From contig NZ_WJFC01000081.1 of assembly GCF_009725235.1 (NCBI RefSeq), positions 1-55,274 on the forward strand: DNA of 55,274 nucleotides, in the 5' to 3' direction. Made by a program: the position numbers and the translations under genes. The notes under the pieces are model-generated. The model made no database searches. It saw nothing but the letters and a program-made list of their open reading frames with translations, and was not told the origin of the DNA. Shown piece after piece: positions 44,264-54,207 of the stretch. This DNA comes from Scytonema sp. UIC 10036. Its GTDB lineage: Bacteria > Cyanobacteriota > Cyanobacteriia > Cyanobacteriales > Nostocaceae. Each line of letters opens with the position of its first letter. The first letter of the stretch is position 1.

Positions 44264-47200
44264 ATGGCATTTACACTTCAGATACTACACGCCTCTGATT
44301 TTGAAGCTGGCATCCCCGCCTTAAACGATGCCGTAGGTTTTTCAGCAGTTGTTAACCGTCTCAGAAATGACTCAAGACTGCCATCTACGGTTCTCGCTAA
44401 CACCTTAACTTTATCCTCTGGTGACAATTATATCCCAGGTGCTTTCTTAAACGCCTCTAGCGATCCAAGCCTCAATAATGTAGGCGGTTTGGGAAGTTCT
44501 TCAGGTCCGATCGCAGGGCGGGGGGATATTGGTATTCTCAATGCCATTGGTATCCAAGTTTCTGCACTGGGGAACCATGAGTTTGACTTGGGCGTTGGAC
44601 AAGTAGCTTCTCTAATTCGCACTGGAAGTGGTAATCCAGGAACAAATTTTCCCTATCTGAGCACCAACCTTAACTTTGCTCCAGAAACTCAACCAGGAGG
44701 CAGTTTATCAAATAATGACCTCGCCAGCAATCAAAATACTGCTGAAGCAAGCACAATTAGGGGCAAGCTTGCGAAAAGCACGGTCATTACGCTACCCGGT
44801 GCAGATGGTATTCTGGGAAATGGCGATGACCAAAGAATTGGTATCGTTGGAGCCACAACACCTACCCTCGCTAACATTTCATCACCAGGTCGAATTGGTG
44901 TATCTCCTGCAAACCCGACAGATTATACAGCCTTAGCCGCAGAAATTCAAACTTCTGTGGATGCGCTTCGGAATACGGGTATCAACAAAATTATCCTGCT
45001 GGCGCATATGCAGCAGTTGAACATCGAGCGCGATGAACTAGCACCCCGATTGCGGGATGTTGATGTCGTTATCGCTGGTGGTTCTCATACTCTATTATCT
45101 GATGCCAACGACCCCTTGCGAGCAGGTGATACCAGCAGGGGAGAATACCCAATCCTCAGAACTTCTGCTAGCGGTCAACCTGTGTTGGTTGTTAACACCG
45201 ATGCTAACTACAAATATGTAGGACGTTTGGTTTTTGAATTTGATGACAATGGTGTTATTAACGTTAACAGCCTTAACAACAATATTAATGGAGCTTATGC
45301 GACGGATGATGCAGGAGTCGATCGCGTTTACGGTAGTGATGTCAATCCCAGAGCAGTCGCCAATCCCAATGTAGTTGCAATTACCGATGCCCTTCGGGGA
45401 GTTATTGGCAGCAAAGATAACACTATATTCGGTAGAACTACAGTTTTCTTAAATGGTACCCGTAATGATGTCCGTACCCAAGAAACTAACTTTGGTAACT
45501 TAACAGCAGATGCTAACCTGGCAATAGCTCGCAATACTGACCCTACTGTTGTTGTTTCGATTAAAAATGGGGGAGGTATCCGGGATAATATTGGTGCTAT
45601 TTCCAATAGTGCAGGGGGAGTCAATGCCGATGATTTTAGAAAATTACCTCCACAGCCCAACCCCATAGCCCCAAATAAACAGACAGGGGACATTTCCCAA
45701 CTTGATATTGAGAACGCCTTGCGGTTTAACAATGGTTTGACCGTAGTGTCCGTGACAGCAGCAGAATTACGTCTGATTATGGAACATTCTGTTGCAGGGA
45801 CAAGAGAAGGAGCAACACCCGGTCAATTCCCCCAAGTGGGTGGGCTAAGTTTTAGTTTTGACCCCACTCGCACGGCAGTAAGATTTGATAGTAATGGTAA
45901 TGTGACAACTCAAGGAGAACGCATCCGTTCTCTTGCTATTCGCGACCAAAGCGATCGCATTATCGACGAAGTTATCCGCGACGGGCAAGTGGTGGGTGAC
46001 CCCAATCGTCTCATCCGGATGGTAACACTAAACTTTTTAGCGACTGCGGGTTCTGGAACTCCTGGGCTTGGAGGAGATAGTTATCCCATTCCCAGGTTTG
46101 CCAAGAATCGGGTGGATTTGGTACAGTCAACCCGTACAGGAGTTGCAACATTTGCCAACGATGGTTCGGAACAGGATGCACTAGCAGAATATTTAGCCGC
46201 GAATTTCCGAACAAACCCTTATAGCGTGGAAGATGTCGGTACCAGCCAAGACGGACGAATTCAAAACTTGTCACAACGTAGCGACAGCGTTTTTGCAACG
46301 ACCGGTCTCACCAAACAATCAAATAACCTCTTCACCTTCTCCAATATCTTTAGCCCCTTAAATTTAGAGGTGAGCCTCGTTAGCAGAGATGTAACAAATG
46401 TTAATGAAATAGGGGTGTTTGTTGTTGATGATAACCAAAGTCGGGTAAATGGCATTGCACCCGGACAAGCTGGATATTTGCAAGCCGCATTAAGCAGAGC
46501 AGAAGTTGTCTTTTCCGTATTACCGGAAAGTTTGGGCTTTGATAATCCCACTCGCTTGTTGAATTTTGGTGCGGGAAACCAACGGCTGATGTTTTACCTG
46601 GTACAAAATAGCAGCACCGACACCGTACTCTCTGAATTGCGAGCGGGAAGAAATCCAGGAAACGTACTTTTGGCAACATCCGATAAATTACAGGTAGTAG
46701 ATGGTAGCACAGGTACGTTTAACTTGAATTGGGAAGATAGTACAGACAACGACTATGATGACATTCGTTTAAGAGTACAAGCGTCAAATAGAAACATCCC
46801 TCAAAGAGTTATTCAAGAACGGGCGGAACTATTAGATTTGAGATTTTCCGGTAACGCACAAACTAGCTTTTCTGTCAACAGTAGTGCCGCTTACAGAAAC
46901 TTTGTTGGTTTCTACAGAGTTGCTGACCTTGACGGTGGTATTGACAGAGATGGTAATGGAACCGCCGACCTGCGTCCCGGCGATGCAGGTTATGCTCAAG
47001 CAGCCATTCAAGGAAGCGTTTTCAATTTTGGTTCCAACGGCAGTTCTGCTCTGAACTTGACAGGCGGGGCATTATATGCACCATTTATTATTGCTAACGC
47101 CACTGTTACTGATTTCTTAGCACAGAATCCCACAAATCAAGCAAGTGGAACTGTGAAAGCTTACTTTGCTTACTTAGGAGCAAATCCTGATGGAGTAGAT

Positions 47201-47302
47201 CACATCCGCCTACTGGGTAACAATACTTTCGGTTATGAAGATCTACCAGGTGGTGGCGACTTCGATTACAACGACATCGTTGTACAAGTGAATTTTACGT
47301 AA
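44264..47302 (+). CDS. Large 5'-nucleotidase/metallophosphatase with DUF4114 domains
   Basis: A 1012-residue protein, probably extracellular. The N-terminal metallophosphatase (residues 1-330) has LHASDFE, SSGDNYIPG, ALGNHEFDLG, ILLAHMQ and IAGGSHTLL; the first motif is DxE where most enzymes have DxH. The 5'-nucleotidase C-terminal substrate domain spans ~375-640 (TQETNFGNLTADANLAIARN, VSIKNGGGIRDN, LRFNNGLTVVSVTAAEL). Two DUF4114-type Asp-rich domains end it (NWEDSTDNDYDDIRLRV near 822; YEDLPGGGDFDYNDIVVQV at the end), which probably bind calcium. No N-terminal signal is seen, so type I-like export is plausible. First gene of the phosphate island. Confidence 0.85.
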   Translation: MAFTLQILHASDFEAGIPALNDAVGFSAVVNRLRNDSRLPSTVLANTLTLSSGDNYIPGAFLNASSDPSLNNVGGLGSSSGPIAGRGDIGILNAIGIQVSALGNHEFDLGVGQVASLIRTGSGNPGTNFPYLSTNLNFAPETQPGGSLSNNDLASNQNTAEASTIRGKLAKSTVITLPGADGILGNGDDQRIGIVGATTPTLANISSPGRIGVSPANPTDYTALAAEIQTSVDALRNTGINKIILLAHMQQLNIERDELAPRLRDVDVVIAGGSHTLLSDANDPLRAGDTSRGEYPILRTSASGQPVLVVNTDANYKYVGRLVFEFDDNGVINVNSLNNNINGAYATDDAGVDRVYGSDVNPRAVANPNVVAITDALRGVIGSKDNTIFGRTTVFLNGTRNDVRTQETNFGNLTADANLAIARNTDPTVVVSIKNGGGIRDNIGAISNSAGGVNADDFRKLPPQPNPIAPNKQTGDISQLDIENALRFNNGLTVVSVTAAELRLIMEHSVAGTREGATPGQFPQVGGLSFSFDPTRTAVRFDSNGNVTTQGERIRSLAIRDQSDRIIDEVIRDGQVVGDPNRLIRMVTLNFLATAGSGTPGLGGDSYPIPRFAKNRVDLVQSTRTGVATFANDGSEQDALAEYLAANFRTNPYSVEDVGTSQDGRIQNLSQRSDSVFATTGLTKQSNNLFTFSNIFSPLNLEVSLVSRDVTNVNEIGVFVVDDNQSRVNGIAPGQAGYLQAALSRAEVVFSVLPESLGFDNPTRLLNFGAGNQRLMFYLVQNSSTDTVLSELRAGRNPGNVLLATSDKLQVVDGSTGTFNLNWEDSTDNDYDDIRLRVQASNRNIPQRVIQERAELLDLRFSGNAQTSFSVNSSAAYRNFVGFYRVADLDGGIDRDGNGTADLRPGDAGYAQAAIQGSVFNFGSNGSSALNLTGGALYAPFIIANATVTDFLAQNPTNQASGTVKAYFAYLGANPDGVDHIRLLGNNTFGYEDLPGGGDFDYNDIVVQVNFT

Positions 47303-47372
47303 TTGGGCATTGGGCATTGGGCATTGGGCATTGGGCATAACAAACAACAAACAACAAACAACAAATGACAAT
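47303..47372. repeat. GGGCATT and AACAAAC tandem repeats
   Basis: Four to five tandem GGGCATT units then ACAAACA units fill the gap between the nucleotidase and the nuclease genes. Confidence 0.85.
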
Positions 47373-49418
47373 ATGATTTTATTTTCAAACTGGTTGCATT
47401 GGTTTATGGTACTAACATTTACTTCACTGGTAAATGTTGTTCCCTTCTCTGGTGATACTCTCAACTCAAACAACAGCGATCGCGAGTTTGTTGTCGTGAA
47501 TTCTCACGCCGCAGTCACTCTAAGTAACAGCACCACAAATTTCAACCTTGGAAACGCGATCGCACAAGCTTCTGATGTTGTTCGCATCCACGATATTCAA
47601 GGTGCAAGTCACTCCTCTAAATTAGTTGGTGACACAGTGACTGATGTCCCTGGGGTAATCACACTAGTGCTTGGTTCGGGTTCTGGTCGCGGTTTTTATA
47701 TGCAAGATCCGAATCCGGACGATGATGATGCAACCTCAGAGGGGATTTTTGTTTTCTTGGGTAATTCCCAAATTCCCAATCCTAGTGTTGGTCAATCGGT
47801 AGCAGTTACGGGAAGGGTCAGTGAATTTCGACCGGGAAACAATGCCAATAATTTGACAACCACTCAAATTAATGCCAACGTGGCAGGTGGTGCAGTTGAA
47901 ACAATCGATTCTTTAGGAACTATTACCCCCACTGTCATTGGTACGGGAGGTCGCATTCCACCCAATACTGCAATTAACGATGATTTTACAGCAAGCGATC
48001 GCGGTAATGTAGAAACCGAGGGTGATTTTGAACCAGCATCAGAGGGAATAGACTTTTATGAAAGTCTAGAAAGTATGTTAGTTCAAATTAACAATCCTCT
48101 AGCAGTGAGTCCTACTAACGGATTTGGAGAAATTTGGCTACTTCCAGACAACGGAGCTAATGCCACCAGACGCACGGCTCGCGGTGGAAGTCGTATTTCA
48201 CCCAAAGATTTTAATCCCGAACGCATCCAAATTGATGACGCCCCAGCTATCTCTGGTAGGTCTCCTGAGGTAAGCGTCGGTGCAACTTTAGGCACAATCA
48301 CAGGTATAGTTGATTATAATTTCAACAGTTATGAAATTCTGCCGTTTTCTATAACTGTTAACTCTCCGAGTTCTTTAACTAGAGAGGTAACAAATCTTGC
48401 CCCAGAAGGCAACAATCTAACTGTTGCAACTTTTAATGTTGAGAACCTTGACCCCAAATTAGAGGAGATCGACAAGGTTAACGAACAGCAAAAAAGTAAT
48501 GTTGATGATGATTTAGGGAATGGTAAATTCGCCGCACTTGCCGATCGCATTGTTAACAATTTGCGTTCTCCAGATATTATTTGCTTAGAGGAAATTCAAG
48601 ACAACACTGGAGCAGAAATTAATGATGGAGTGGTCGATGCGAATCGCACTTACGAAGAATTAATGAGTGCGATCGTATCAATTGGCGGTCCCGCATACGA
48701 CTATCGTCAAATCAATCCAGTGGAAAGACAGGATGGAGGTCAACCGGGTGGCAATATTCGAGTAGGTTTTTTATTTAACCCCAATCGAGTACAATTTGTA
48801 GATCGTGCAGGAGGTAGCTCCACCACTAACACAACAGTTAACAACGTCAGCGGTCAACCAGAACTTTCCGTCAGCCCTGGAAGAATCGCTCCGACTAACC
48901 CAGCTTTCAATGACAGCCGCAAATCTTTGGTAGGCGAGTTTATCTTTCAAGGTCAAAAACTGTTTGCGATCGCCAATCACTGGAACTCCAAAGGTGGAGA
49001 CCAACCCCTGTACGGTCCCAATCAGCCCCCCGTCCTTACAACAGAAACCCAGCGCCGTCAGCAAGCACAAGTTATCAACGATTTTGTAGACAGTATTTTG
49101 GCAGTAGATTCCAAAGCCAATATAGTAGTTTTGGGCGATTTGAATGATTTTGAGTTTTCCGAACCACTTAATATTTTAAGAGGGAGACCGAGTGGTCAGG
49201 GTAAGACGGTGCTGAGAAATTTGGTAGAAACTTTACCTGCTAACGAGCGTTATACCTATAATTTTCAAGGGAATGCTCAAGTCTTAGATCACATCTTAGT
49301 CAGCCAAAATCTCTTTAAGAGATTAAAGGGTTACGATGTCGTCCATATTAACTCTGAGTTTGCCGATCGAGATAGCGATCATGACCCCAGTGTTGCTCAA
49401 TTTAATTTATCAAGTTAG
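47373..49418 (+). CDS. Secreted endonuclease/exonuclease/phosphatase-family nuclease
   Basis: A 681-residue protein started at MILFSNWLHWFMVL, which gives a signal peptide; the longer frame (47310) translates repeat DNA. Residues ~65-310 are an OB-fold-bearing region of the ExeM/NucH kind (VRIHDIQGASHSS, DVPGVITLVLGSGSGRGFYM). The C-terminal EEP domain has TFNVENLD, CLEEIQD with the catalytic Glu, IANHWNSKGGD, VLGDLNDFEFSEPL, and the final SDHDPSVAQF with the catalytic His. Extracellular DNA degradation for phosphate is the likely use, in keeping with its neighbours. Confidence 0.85.
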   Translation: MILFSNWLHWFMVLTFTSLVNVVPFSGDTLNSNNSDREFVVVNSHAAVTLSNSTTNFNLGNAIAQASDVVRIHDIQGASHSSKLVGDTVTDVPGVITLVLGSGSGRGFYMQDPNPDDDDATSEGIFVFLGNSQIPNPSVGQSVAVTGRVSEFRPGNNANNLTTTQINANVAGGAVETIDSLGTITPTVIGTGGRIPPNTAINDDFTASDRGNVETEGDFEPASEGIDFYESLESMLVQINNPLAVSPTNGFGEIWLLPDNGANATRRTARGGSRISPKDFNPERIQIDDAPAISGRSPEVSVGATLGTITGIVDYNFNSYEILPFSITVNSPSSLTREVTNLAPEGNNLTVATFNVENLDPKLEEIDKVNEQQKSNVDDDLGNGKFAALADRIVNNLRSPDIICLEEIQDNTGAEINDGVVDANRTYEELMSAIVSIGGPAYDYRQINPVERQDGGQPGGNIRVGFLFNPNRVQFVDRAGGSSTTNTTVNNVSGQPELSVSPGRIAPTNPAFNDSRKSLVGEFIFQGQKLFAIANHWNSKGGDQPLYGPNQPPVLTTETQRRQQAQVINDFVDSILAVDSKANIVVLGDLNDFEFSEPLNILRGRPSGQGKTVLRNLVETLPANERYTYNFQGNAQVLDHILVSQNLFKRLKGYDVVHINSEFADRDSDHDPSVAQFNLSS

Positions 49419-49424
49419 TAGTTA

Positions 49425-49494
49425 GTGGTTAATGGGTAGTGGAAAAACGGCTAACAACTAACAACTAACAACTAACAACTAACAACTAACAATC
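49425..49494. repeat. AACAACT heptamer repeat
   Basis: About seven tandem CTAACAA heptamers immediately before the next gene's ATG, preceded by TTAGTGGTTAATGGGTAGTG. Confidence 0.9.
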
Positions 49495-50229
49495 ATGCAA
49501 GCAATTAACAGCCAATTGGCACCTTATGCAGTAACAGGAACTTTAGGATTTGAAGAACTAGCGATCGCACTAGTTGCCAATCAATTCGCTTCCACAACCC
49601 TCCAAATGGATTTCCTGAAAATGAGTGGAATTATTCCTCCAGATTGGGAACTCCAAAAGCAACCCATTCTCACAGCCACCGTATCTCAATTAACCTTCAA
49701 AAATGGAGTCAATATTGTTGCCCAAGCCCGCACCATTACATTTACCCAAACCCTCGATTCTAACAGTGGAAATACACTACAAACACCAGCTTTAGCCCGT
49801 CAGTTTGTAGAAAAACTTCCCAATGCTGATTATCAAGGAATTAGTATCAATCCCAAAATACTGATTGCATTTCCTGAGGTACAAAATGCAGCCAGAAAGT
49901 TTATTACACAAACCCTATTATCACCCGGTCTTTGGAATACCATAGGTGTTGCACCAGTACAAGCAGCAGTTAACTTTTTCTATCAATTAGAACGTTGTAA
50001 ACTACTAGTTAATTTGAACGAAGCACAAGTTCAACAACCAGACAAAACACCGATATCAGCTTTATTATTTTCAGGTAATTTCAACTATGAAATTGGAAAT
50101 TATGGGCTTGAAGAACGGCTTCAACAAATGATAATGCGATTGGAAAATTTTTCAACAGATGTTGAAGATTTCCGAGCAATAGTCAGCAACAAATTTTTAG
50201 GACAACAAAAAGACAATGTTTTTCAGTAA
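49495..50229 (+). CDS. Hypothetical protein of the phosphate island
   Basis: A 244-residue protein with no recognised domain and no signal peptide. It begins MQAINSQLAPYAVTGTLGFE and has mixed alpha/beta character (FLKMSGIIPPDWELQKQPIL, ISINPKILIAFPEVQNAARK). The central part reads like a beta-sheet protein with hydrophobic alternation (TATVSQLTFKNGVNIVAQAR). Same strand and spacing as its neighbours, so probably part of the island, possibly an accessory or export-related protein; that is only a guess from position. Confidence 0.5.
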   Translation: MQAINSQLAPYAVTGTLGFEELAIALVANQFASTTLQMDFLKMSGIIPPDWELQKQPILTATVSQLTFKNGVNIVAQARTITFTQTLDSNSGNTLQTPALARQFVEKLPNADYQGISINPKILIAFPEVQNAARKFITQTLLSPGLWNTIGVAPVQAAVNFFYQLERCKLLVNLNEAQVQQPDKTPISALLFSGNFNYEIGNYGLEERLQQMIMRLENFSTDVEDFRAIVSNKFLGQQKDNVFQ

Positions 50230-50682
50230 CCAGCGATCGATCCCCTCGTTCCCAGGCTCCCCTCGTTCCCAGGCTCTGCCTGGGAATGAAAACCAGGAGG
50301 CTCTGCCTCCAGTCACGCATCTTGAGGCGGAGCCTCTAGTCATGCGTTCCCAGGCGGAGCCTAGGAACGAGATGAACCTGCGATCTGCCTCCAGTCACGC
50401 ATCTTGAGGCGGAGCCTCTAGTCATGCGTTCCCAGGCGGAGCCTAGGAACGAGATGAACCTGCGATCTGCCTCCAGTCACGCATCTTGAGGCGGAGCCTC
50501 TAGTCATGCGTTCCCAGGCGGAGCCTAGGAACGAGATGAACCTGCGATTTGCCTCCAGTCACTCATCTTGAGGCGGAGCCTCTAGTCATGCGTTCCCAGG
50601 CGGAGCCTAGGAACGAGATGAGGCGGCAGCCTAGAAACGAGCTGAATCCAAAATCCAAAATCCAAAATCCGAAATCCAAAAT
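50230..50682. repeat. 82-bp tandem repeat block
   Basis: 453 bp without a gene. From about 50303 to 50630 there are four units of ~82 bp, each containing GCCTCCAGTCACGCATCTTG, AGGCGGAGCCTCTAGTCATG and CGTTCCCAGGCGGAGCCTAG. The family is that of 19005 and 39085, here amplified. AATCCAAA heptamers (50645-50680) end at the next ATG. Confidence 0.9.
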
Positions 50683-53600
50683 ATGGACACAATTCGCTTT
50701 TCTCAATTCAATGCTTCCCTAAACCGTAGTGCAGAGGGTCAGTTAATCCAGGATTTATCTACCCCCGAAAATGCACAGGCAAAGTCCGTTGCAGAAATTA
50801 TTCAACGCACAAACCCAGACGTACTGCTGATTAACGAGTTTGACTATTACGAGCCAGACCCATATAAAGCAGTAGAACTTTTTCAAAAAAATTACCTTTC
50901 AATCAGTCAAAACGGTGCAAATCCCACTGAATACCGTTACGCCTACATAGCACCTTCAAATACTGGTATTTCATCTGGATTTGACTTAAACAACGATGGT
51001 ACGGTCGTGACAACACCCGGTACGCGGGGCTATGGCGATGATGCCTTTGGTTTTGGTGAGTTTCCCGGTCAGTATGGGATGTTACTGCTATCAAAATACC
51101 CCATAGATACCGAAAATTTGCGGACTTTCCAAACTTTTTTATGGAAAGATATACCAGAGTCACTCTTACCGACAATTGCTCTTCCCGATTCTGATACACC
51201 TTGGTATTCCCCAGAAGAACAAGAGGCTTTGCGTCTTTCTTCCAAGAGTCATTGGGACGTTCCTATCCTAGTGAATGGCGAGACTATCCATGCTTTAGTC
51301 AGCCATCCTACACCGCCTACATTTGATGGTCTTGAAGACCGCAATGGTAAGCGCAATTATGATGAGATTCGCTTCTGGGCAGATTATATTACTCCTGGAA
51401 AAGGCGACTATATATATGATGATGCAGGAAACAAAGGCGGTCTTGTTGCTGGGTCACGCTTTGTGATTATGGGTGACCAAAATGCAGACCCCTTTGATGG
51501 TGACAGCTACAACAACGCTATCCGACAACTGTTACTTAATCCCGGTATCAATACAAATTTTATCCCTTCAAGCCTTGGTGGTTCTCAACAAGCAATATTA
51601 CAAGGTGGCGCAAATCTGAATCATCGAGGAAACCCTGCTTTTGACACTGCGGACTTTGCCGATACAGCCCCAGGGAACTTGCGAGTAGACTACGTACTGC
51701 CATCTGCTGACTTGCAAATTAACAATTCAGCTGTTTTTTGGCCTCTCAACACAGACCCCCTGTTCCGACTGGTAGGGACATTCGAACCAACTTTACCTGG
51801 TGGGTATCCCAGTTCCGACCATAAATTGATTTGGGTAGATTTGCAAATTCCACCTACAGAAGCAGGAAAAACTGTTCCCGAAGTGGACTTTTTGGGACAA
51901 ACGGTATATCCTACTGGCTTTATTCCCGGTGGTGCTGCTGGAACAACTGCACTAGGCGGACTGTCTGGTATCACCTATGATGCTGCAAATAATGTCTTTT
52001 ACGCTATCTCTGACGATCGCTCTCAACTTGCACCTGCCCGATTCTACACATTGACAGCTGACCCGTCTACCATTGCCACTTCAGGAGCGACTTTCACCAA
52101 CGTCATTACCCTAAAAGATGCCAACGGTCAAGAATTTGCACTCAATACCCTAGATCCGGAAGGAATTGCGCTTACCAACAACGGGACAGTTTTTATTTCC
52201 TCTGAAGGAGAGGCAAATATCAATGCAGGGCGAGTGAGCAATCCCTTTATCAATGAATTCTCCCTCACCACGGGACAGCAAATACGTTCTTTACCCGTAC
52301 CGACGAAGTTCCTACCAGTTATTCAAGATACCAACGGTAATGGTGTTGTGGATACAGGAGATACACAAGTCTCTGGTATTCGCAATAATTTAGCGTTTGA
52401 AAGTTTAACGATCGCACCCGACCAAAAATTCCTATACACTGCAACTGAAGCTTCCTTGTTCCAGGATGGTTCCATTGCCAGTCTCAATGAGGGAAGTCGT
52501 TCTCGGATTCTCCAATACAACTTGGTTTCAGGTCAACCAGAAAAAGAATACCTCTACATCACCGATCCAATTGCTGCACCACCCAACCCTGCAACAGGCT
52601 TTGCTGATAGTGGTTTGGTAGATTTGTTAGCACTTGATAACCGAGGGACTTTACTCTCATTAGAACGTTCCTTCTCTGAAGGTGTTGGCAACACAATCAA
52701 AATTTACGAAATCAGCTTGCAAGGTGCAACTGACATCAAGTACTACGATTCCCTCAACGCTCTCAGTTCCGAACAGTTAACAGCAATTCAACCCGTTGAG
52801 AAACGCTTGTTGTTAAATCTCAACTCACTGAATCTGCCCACAGGTACAGATAATATTGAAGGTATTTCCTTTGGTCCCAAATTAGCAGATGGTCGTCAGT
52901 CCATCGTCTTAGTCAGTGACAACAACTTCAGCCAAACGCAATTTACCCAAATCATTGCTTTAGGTGCAGACTTAGTTCCCACCGCAGCACCCACAGTCGA
53001 AACCCGTCCCGACCTATTTGATGATCCCACATTACCACGCGACCAACGGGCTGATGCAGATGACCCTGCTATCTACGTAAATTCCACCAATCCAGAACAA
53101 AGTCTGGTATTAACAGTGGTTAAAAATGCAGGTTTGCGAGTGTACGACTTGTCGGGTAATTTGTTGGAGGAAATCAACCCTGGTAATATTCGTTACAATA
53201 ACATCGACCTGCAATATGGCTTTGACTTAGGCGGTCATCCCGTTGATATTGCTGTAGCAACAGATCGGAATAACGACAAACTAGCCATTTTCAAAATTAA
53301 TTCTCATCCTAATGCTTCAGGTCAATACCTAGAAGATATTACTGACAGCAGTCTTGGTACTCTGTTCCAGTCATCTCCTTATGAACCTCCCTACTCCCCC
53401 TCAGAACGAAGTGCTTACGGAGTTGCATTGTACCGCAGCCCAGTTACAAACGATTACTATGTTTTTACCAATCGTAGAGAAACCGGAGATGTTGCACAGT
53501 TAAAGCTCGTAGATAAAGGCAATGGTAAAATTGGCACTGAGTTAGTGCGGAATTTCACTGTACCTACAACAGCAGGACGCGATCCACAACTTGAAGGCAT

Positions 53601-54207
53601 GGTAACAGACCAAGAACTCGGCTACCTTTATATTGGGCAAGAAGATGTAGGTATCTGGAAGTACCAAGCAGAACCAAACGGTGGTACAACAGGCGTGTTG
53701 ATTGACAAAGTAAAAGATTTGGGTGGTAAATATCTAGAAGATGATGTCGAAGGGTTAACTATTTACTATGGCAATCAAGGTACTGGTTACCTGTTAACAT
53801 CCAGTCAAGGTGATAACACCTTTGTTGCCTATACTCGTGAGGGGAACAATGACTTTTTAGGACGCTTTGCTGTTGGTAACAATGGACCCATTGACAGCGT
53901 GCAAGAGTCAGATGGTGCAGATGTTATTAATGTGCCTTTAGGTTCTAATTTCCCTTATGGTGTATTCGTGACCCAAGATGGTAATAATTTACCTGCAAGA
54001 TTGGTTGAGGATGATGGAGAATTTGAGAACGTTAACACTAACTTTAAGTTAGTTCCTTGGGAAAATATTGCCTATGCTTTCCCAACTCCTTTAGTACTGG
54101 ATACAACCAGCTACGATCCTCGCAATCCCAGCCCTTACTACCTGTTTGATTCTAACAACACAATTGCTAGTCCACTTGAGGTGACATCTCTTGGGGATAT
54201 TGCTTAA
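50683..54207 (+). CDS. Three-domain EEP nuclease/phosphatase - phytase-like - 3-phytase fusion
   Basis: A 1174-residue protein in three parts. Residues 1-385 form an endonuclease/exonuclease/phosphatase domain (DVLLINEFDYYE, SKYPIDTENL, VMGDQNADPFDGDSY, RVDYVLPSADL, SDHKLIWVDL). Residues ~400-765 match the esterase-like phytase domain (GLSGITYDAANNVFYAISDD, LDPEGIALTNNGTVFISSEG, IEGISFGP). Residues ~771-1120 are a beta-propeller 3-phytase (ADADDPAIYVNSTNPEQSLV, LRVYDLSGNLLEEI, PVDIAVATDRNND, PQLEGMVTDQELGYLYIGQE). No N-terminal signal is visible. It would free phosphate from phytate and phosphodiesters outside the cell. The last gene of the island. Confidence 0.85.
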   Translation: MDTIRFSQFNASLNRSAEGQLIQDLSTPENAQAKSVAEIIQRTNPDVLLINEFDYYEPDPYKAVELFQKNYLSISQNGANPTEYRYAYIAPSNTGISSGFDLNNDGTVVTTPGTRGYGDDAFGFGEFPGQYGMLLLSKYPIDTENLRTFQTFLWKDIPESLLPTIALPDSDTPWYSPEEQEALRLSSKSHWDVPILVNGETIHALVSHPTPPTFDGLEDRNGKRNYDEIRFWADYITPGKGDYIYDDAGNKGGLVAGSRFVIMGDQNADPFDGDSYNNAIRQLLLNPGINTNFIPSSLGGSQQAILQGGANLNHRGNPAFDTADFADTAPGNLRVDYVLPSADLQINNSAVFWPLNTDPLFRLVGTFEPTLPGGYPSSDHKLIWVDLQIPPTEAGKTVPEVDFLGQTVYPTGFIPGGAAGTTALGGLSGITYDAANNVFYAISDDRSQLAPARFYTLTADPSTIATSGATFTNVITLKDANGQEFALNTLDPEGIALTNNGTVFISSEGEANINAGRVSNPFINEFSLTTGQQIRSLPVPTKFLPVIQDTNGNGVVDTGDTQVSGIRNNLAFESLTIAPDQKFLYTATEASLFQDGSIASLNEGSRSRILQYNLVSGQPEKEYLYITDPIAAPPNPATGFADSGLVDLLALDNRGTLLSLERSFSEGVGNTIKIYEISLQGATDIKYYDSLNALSSEQLTAIQPVEKRLLLNLNSLNLPTGTDNIEGISFGPKLADGRQSIVLVSDNNFSQTQFTQIIALGADLVPTAAPTVETRPDLFDDPTLPRDQRADADDPAIYVNSTNPEQSLVLTVVKNAGLRVYDLSGNLLEEINPGNIRYNNIDLQYGFDLGGHPVDIAVATDRNNDKLAIFKINSHPNASGQYLEDITDSSLGTLFQSSPYEPPYSPSERSAYGVALYRSPVTNDYYVFTNRRETGDVAQLKLVDKGNGKIGTELVRNFTVPTTAGRDPQLEGMVTDQELGYLYIGQEDVGIWKYQAEPNGGTTGVLIDKVKDLGGKYLEDDVEGLTIYYGNQGTGYLLTSSQGDNTFVAYTREGNNDFLGRFAVGNNGPIDSVQESDGADVINVPLGSNFPYGVFVTQDGNNLPARLVEDDGEFENVNTNFKLVPWENIAYAFPTPLVLDTTSYDPRNPSPYYLFDSNNTIASPLEVTSLGDIA

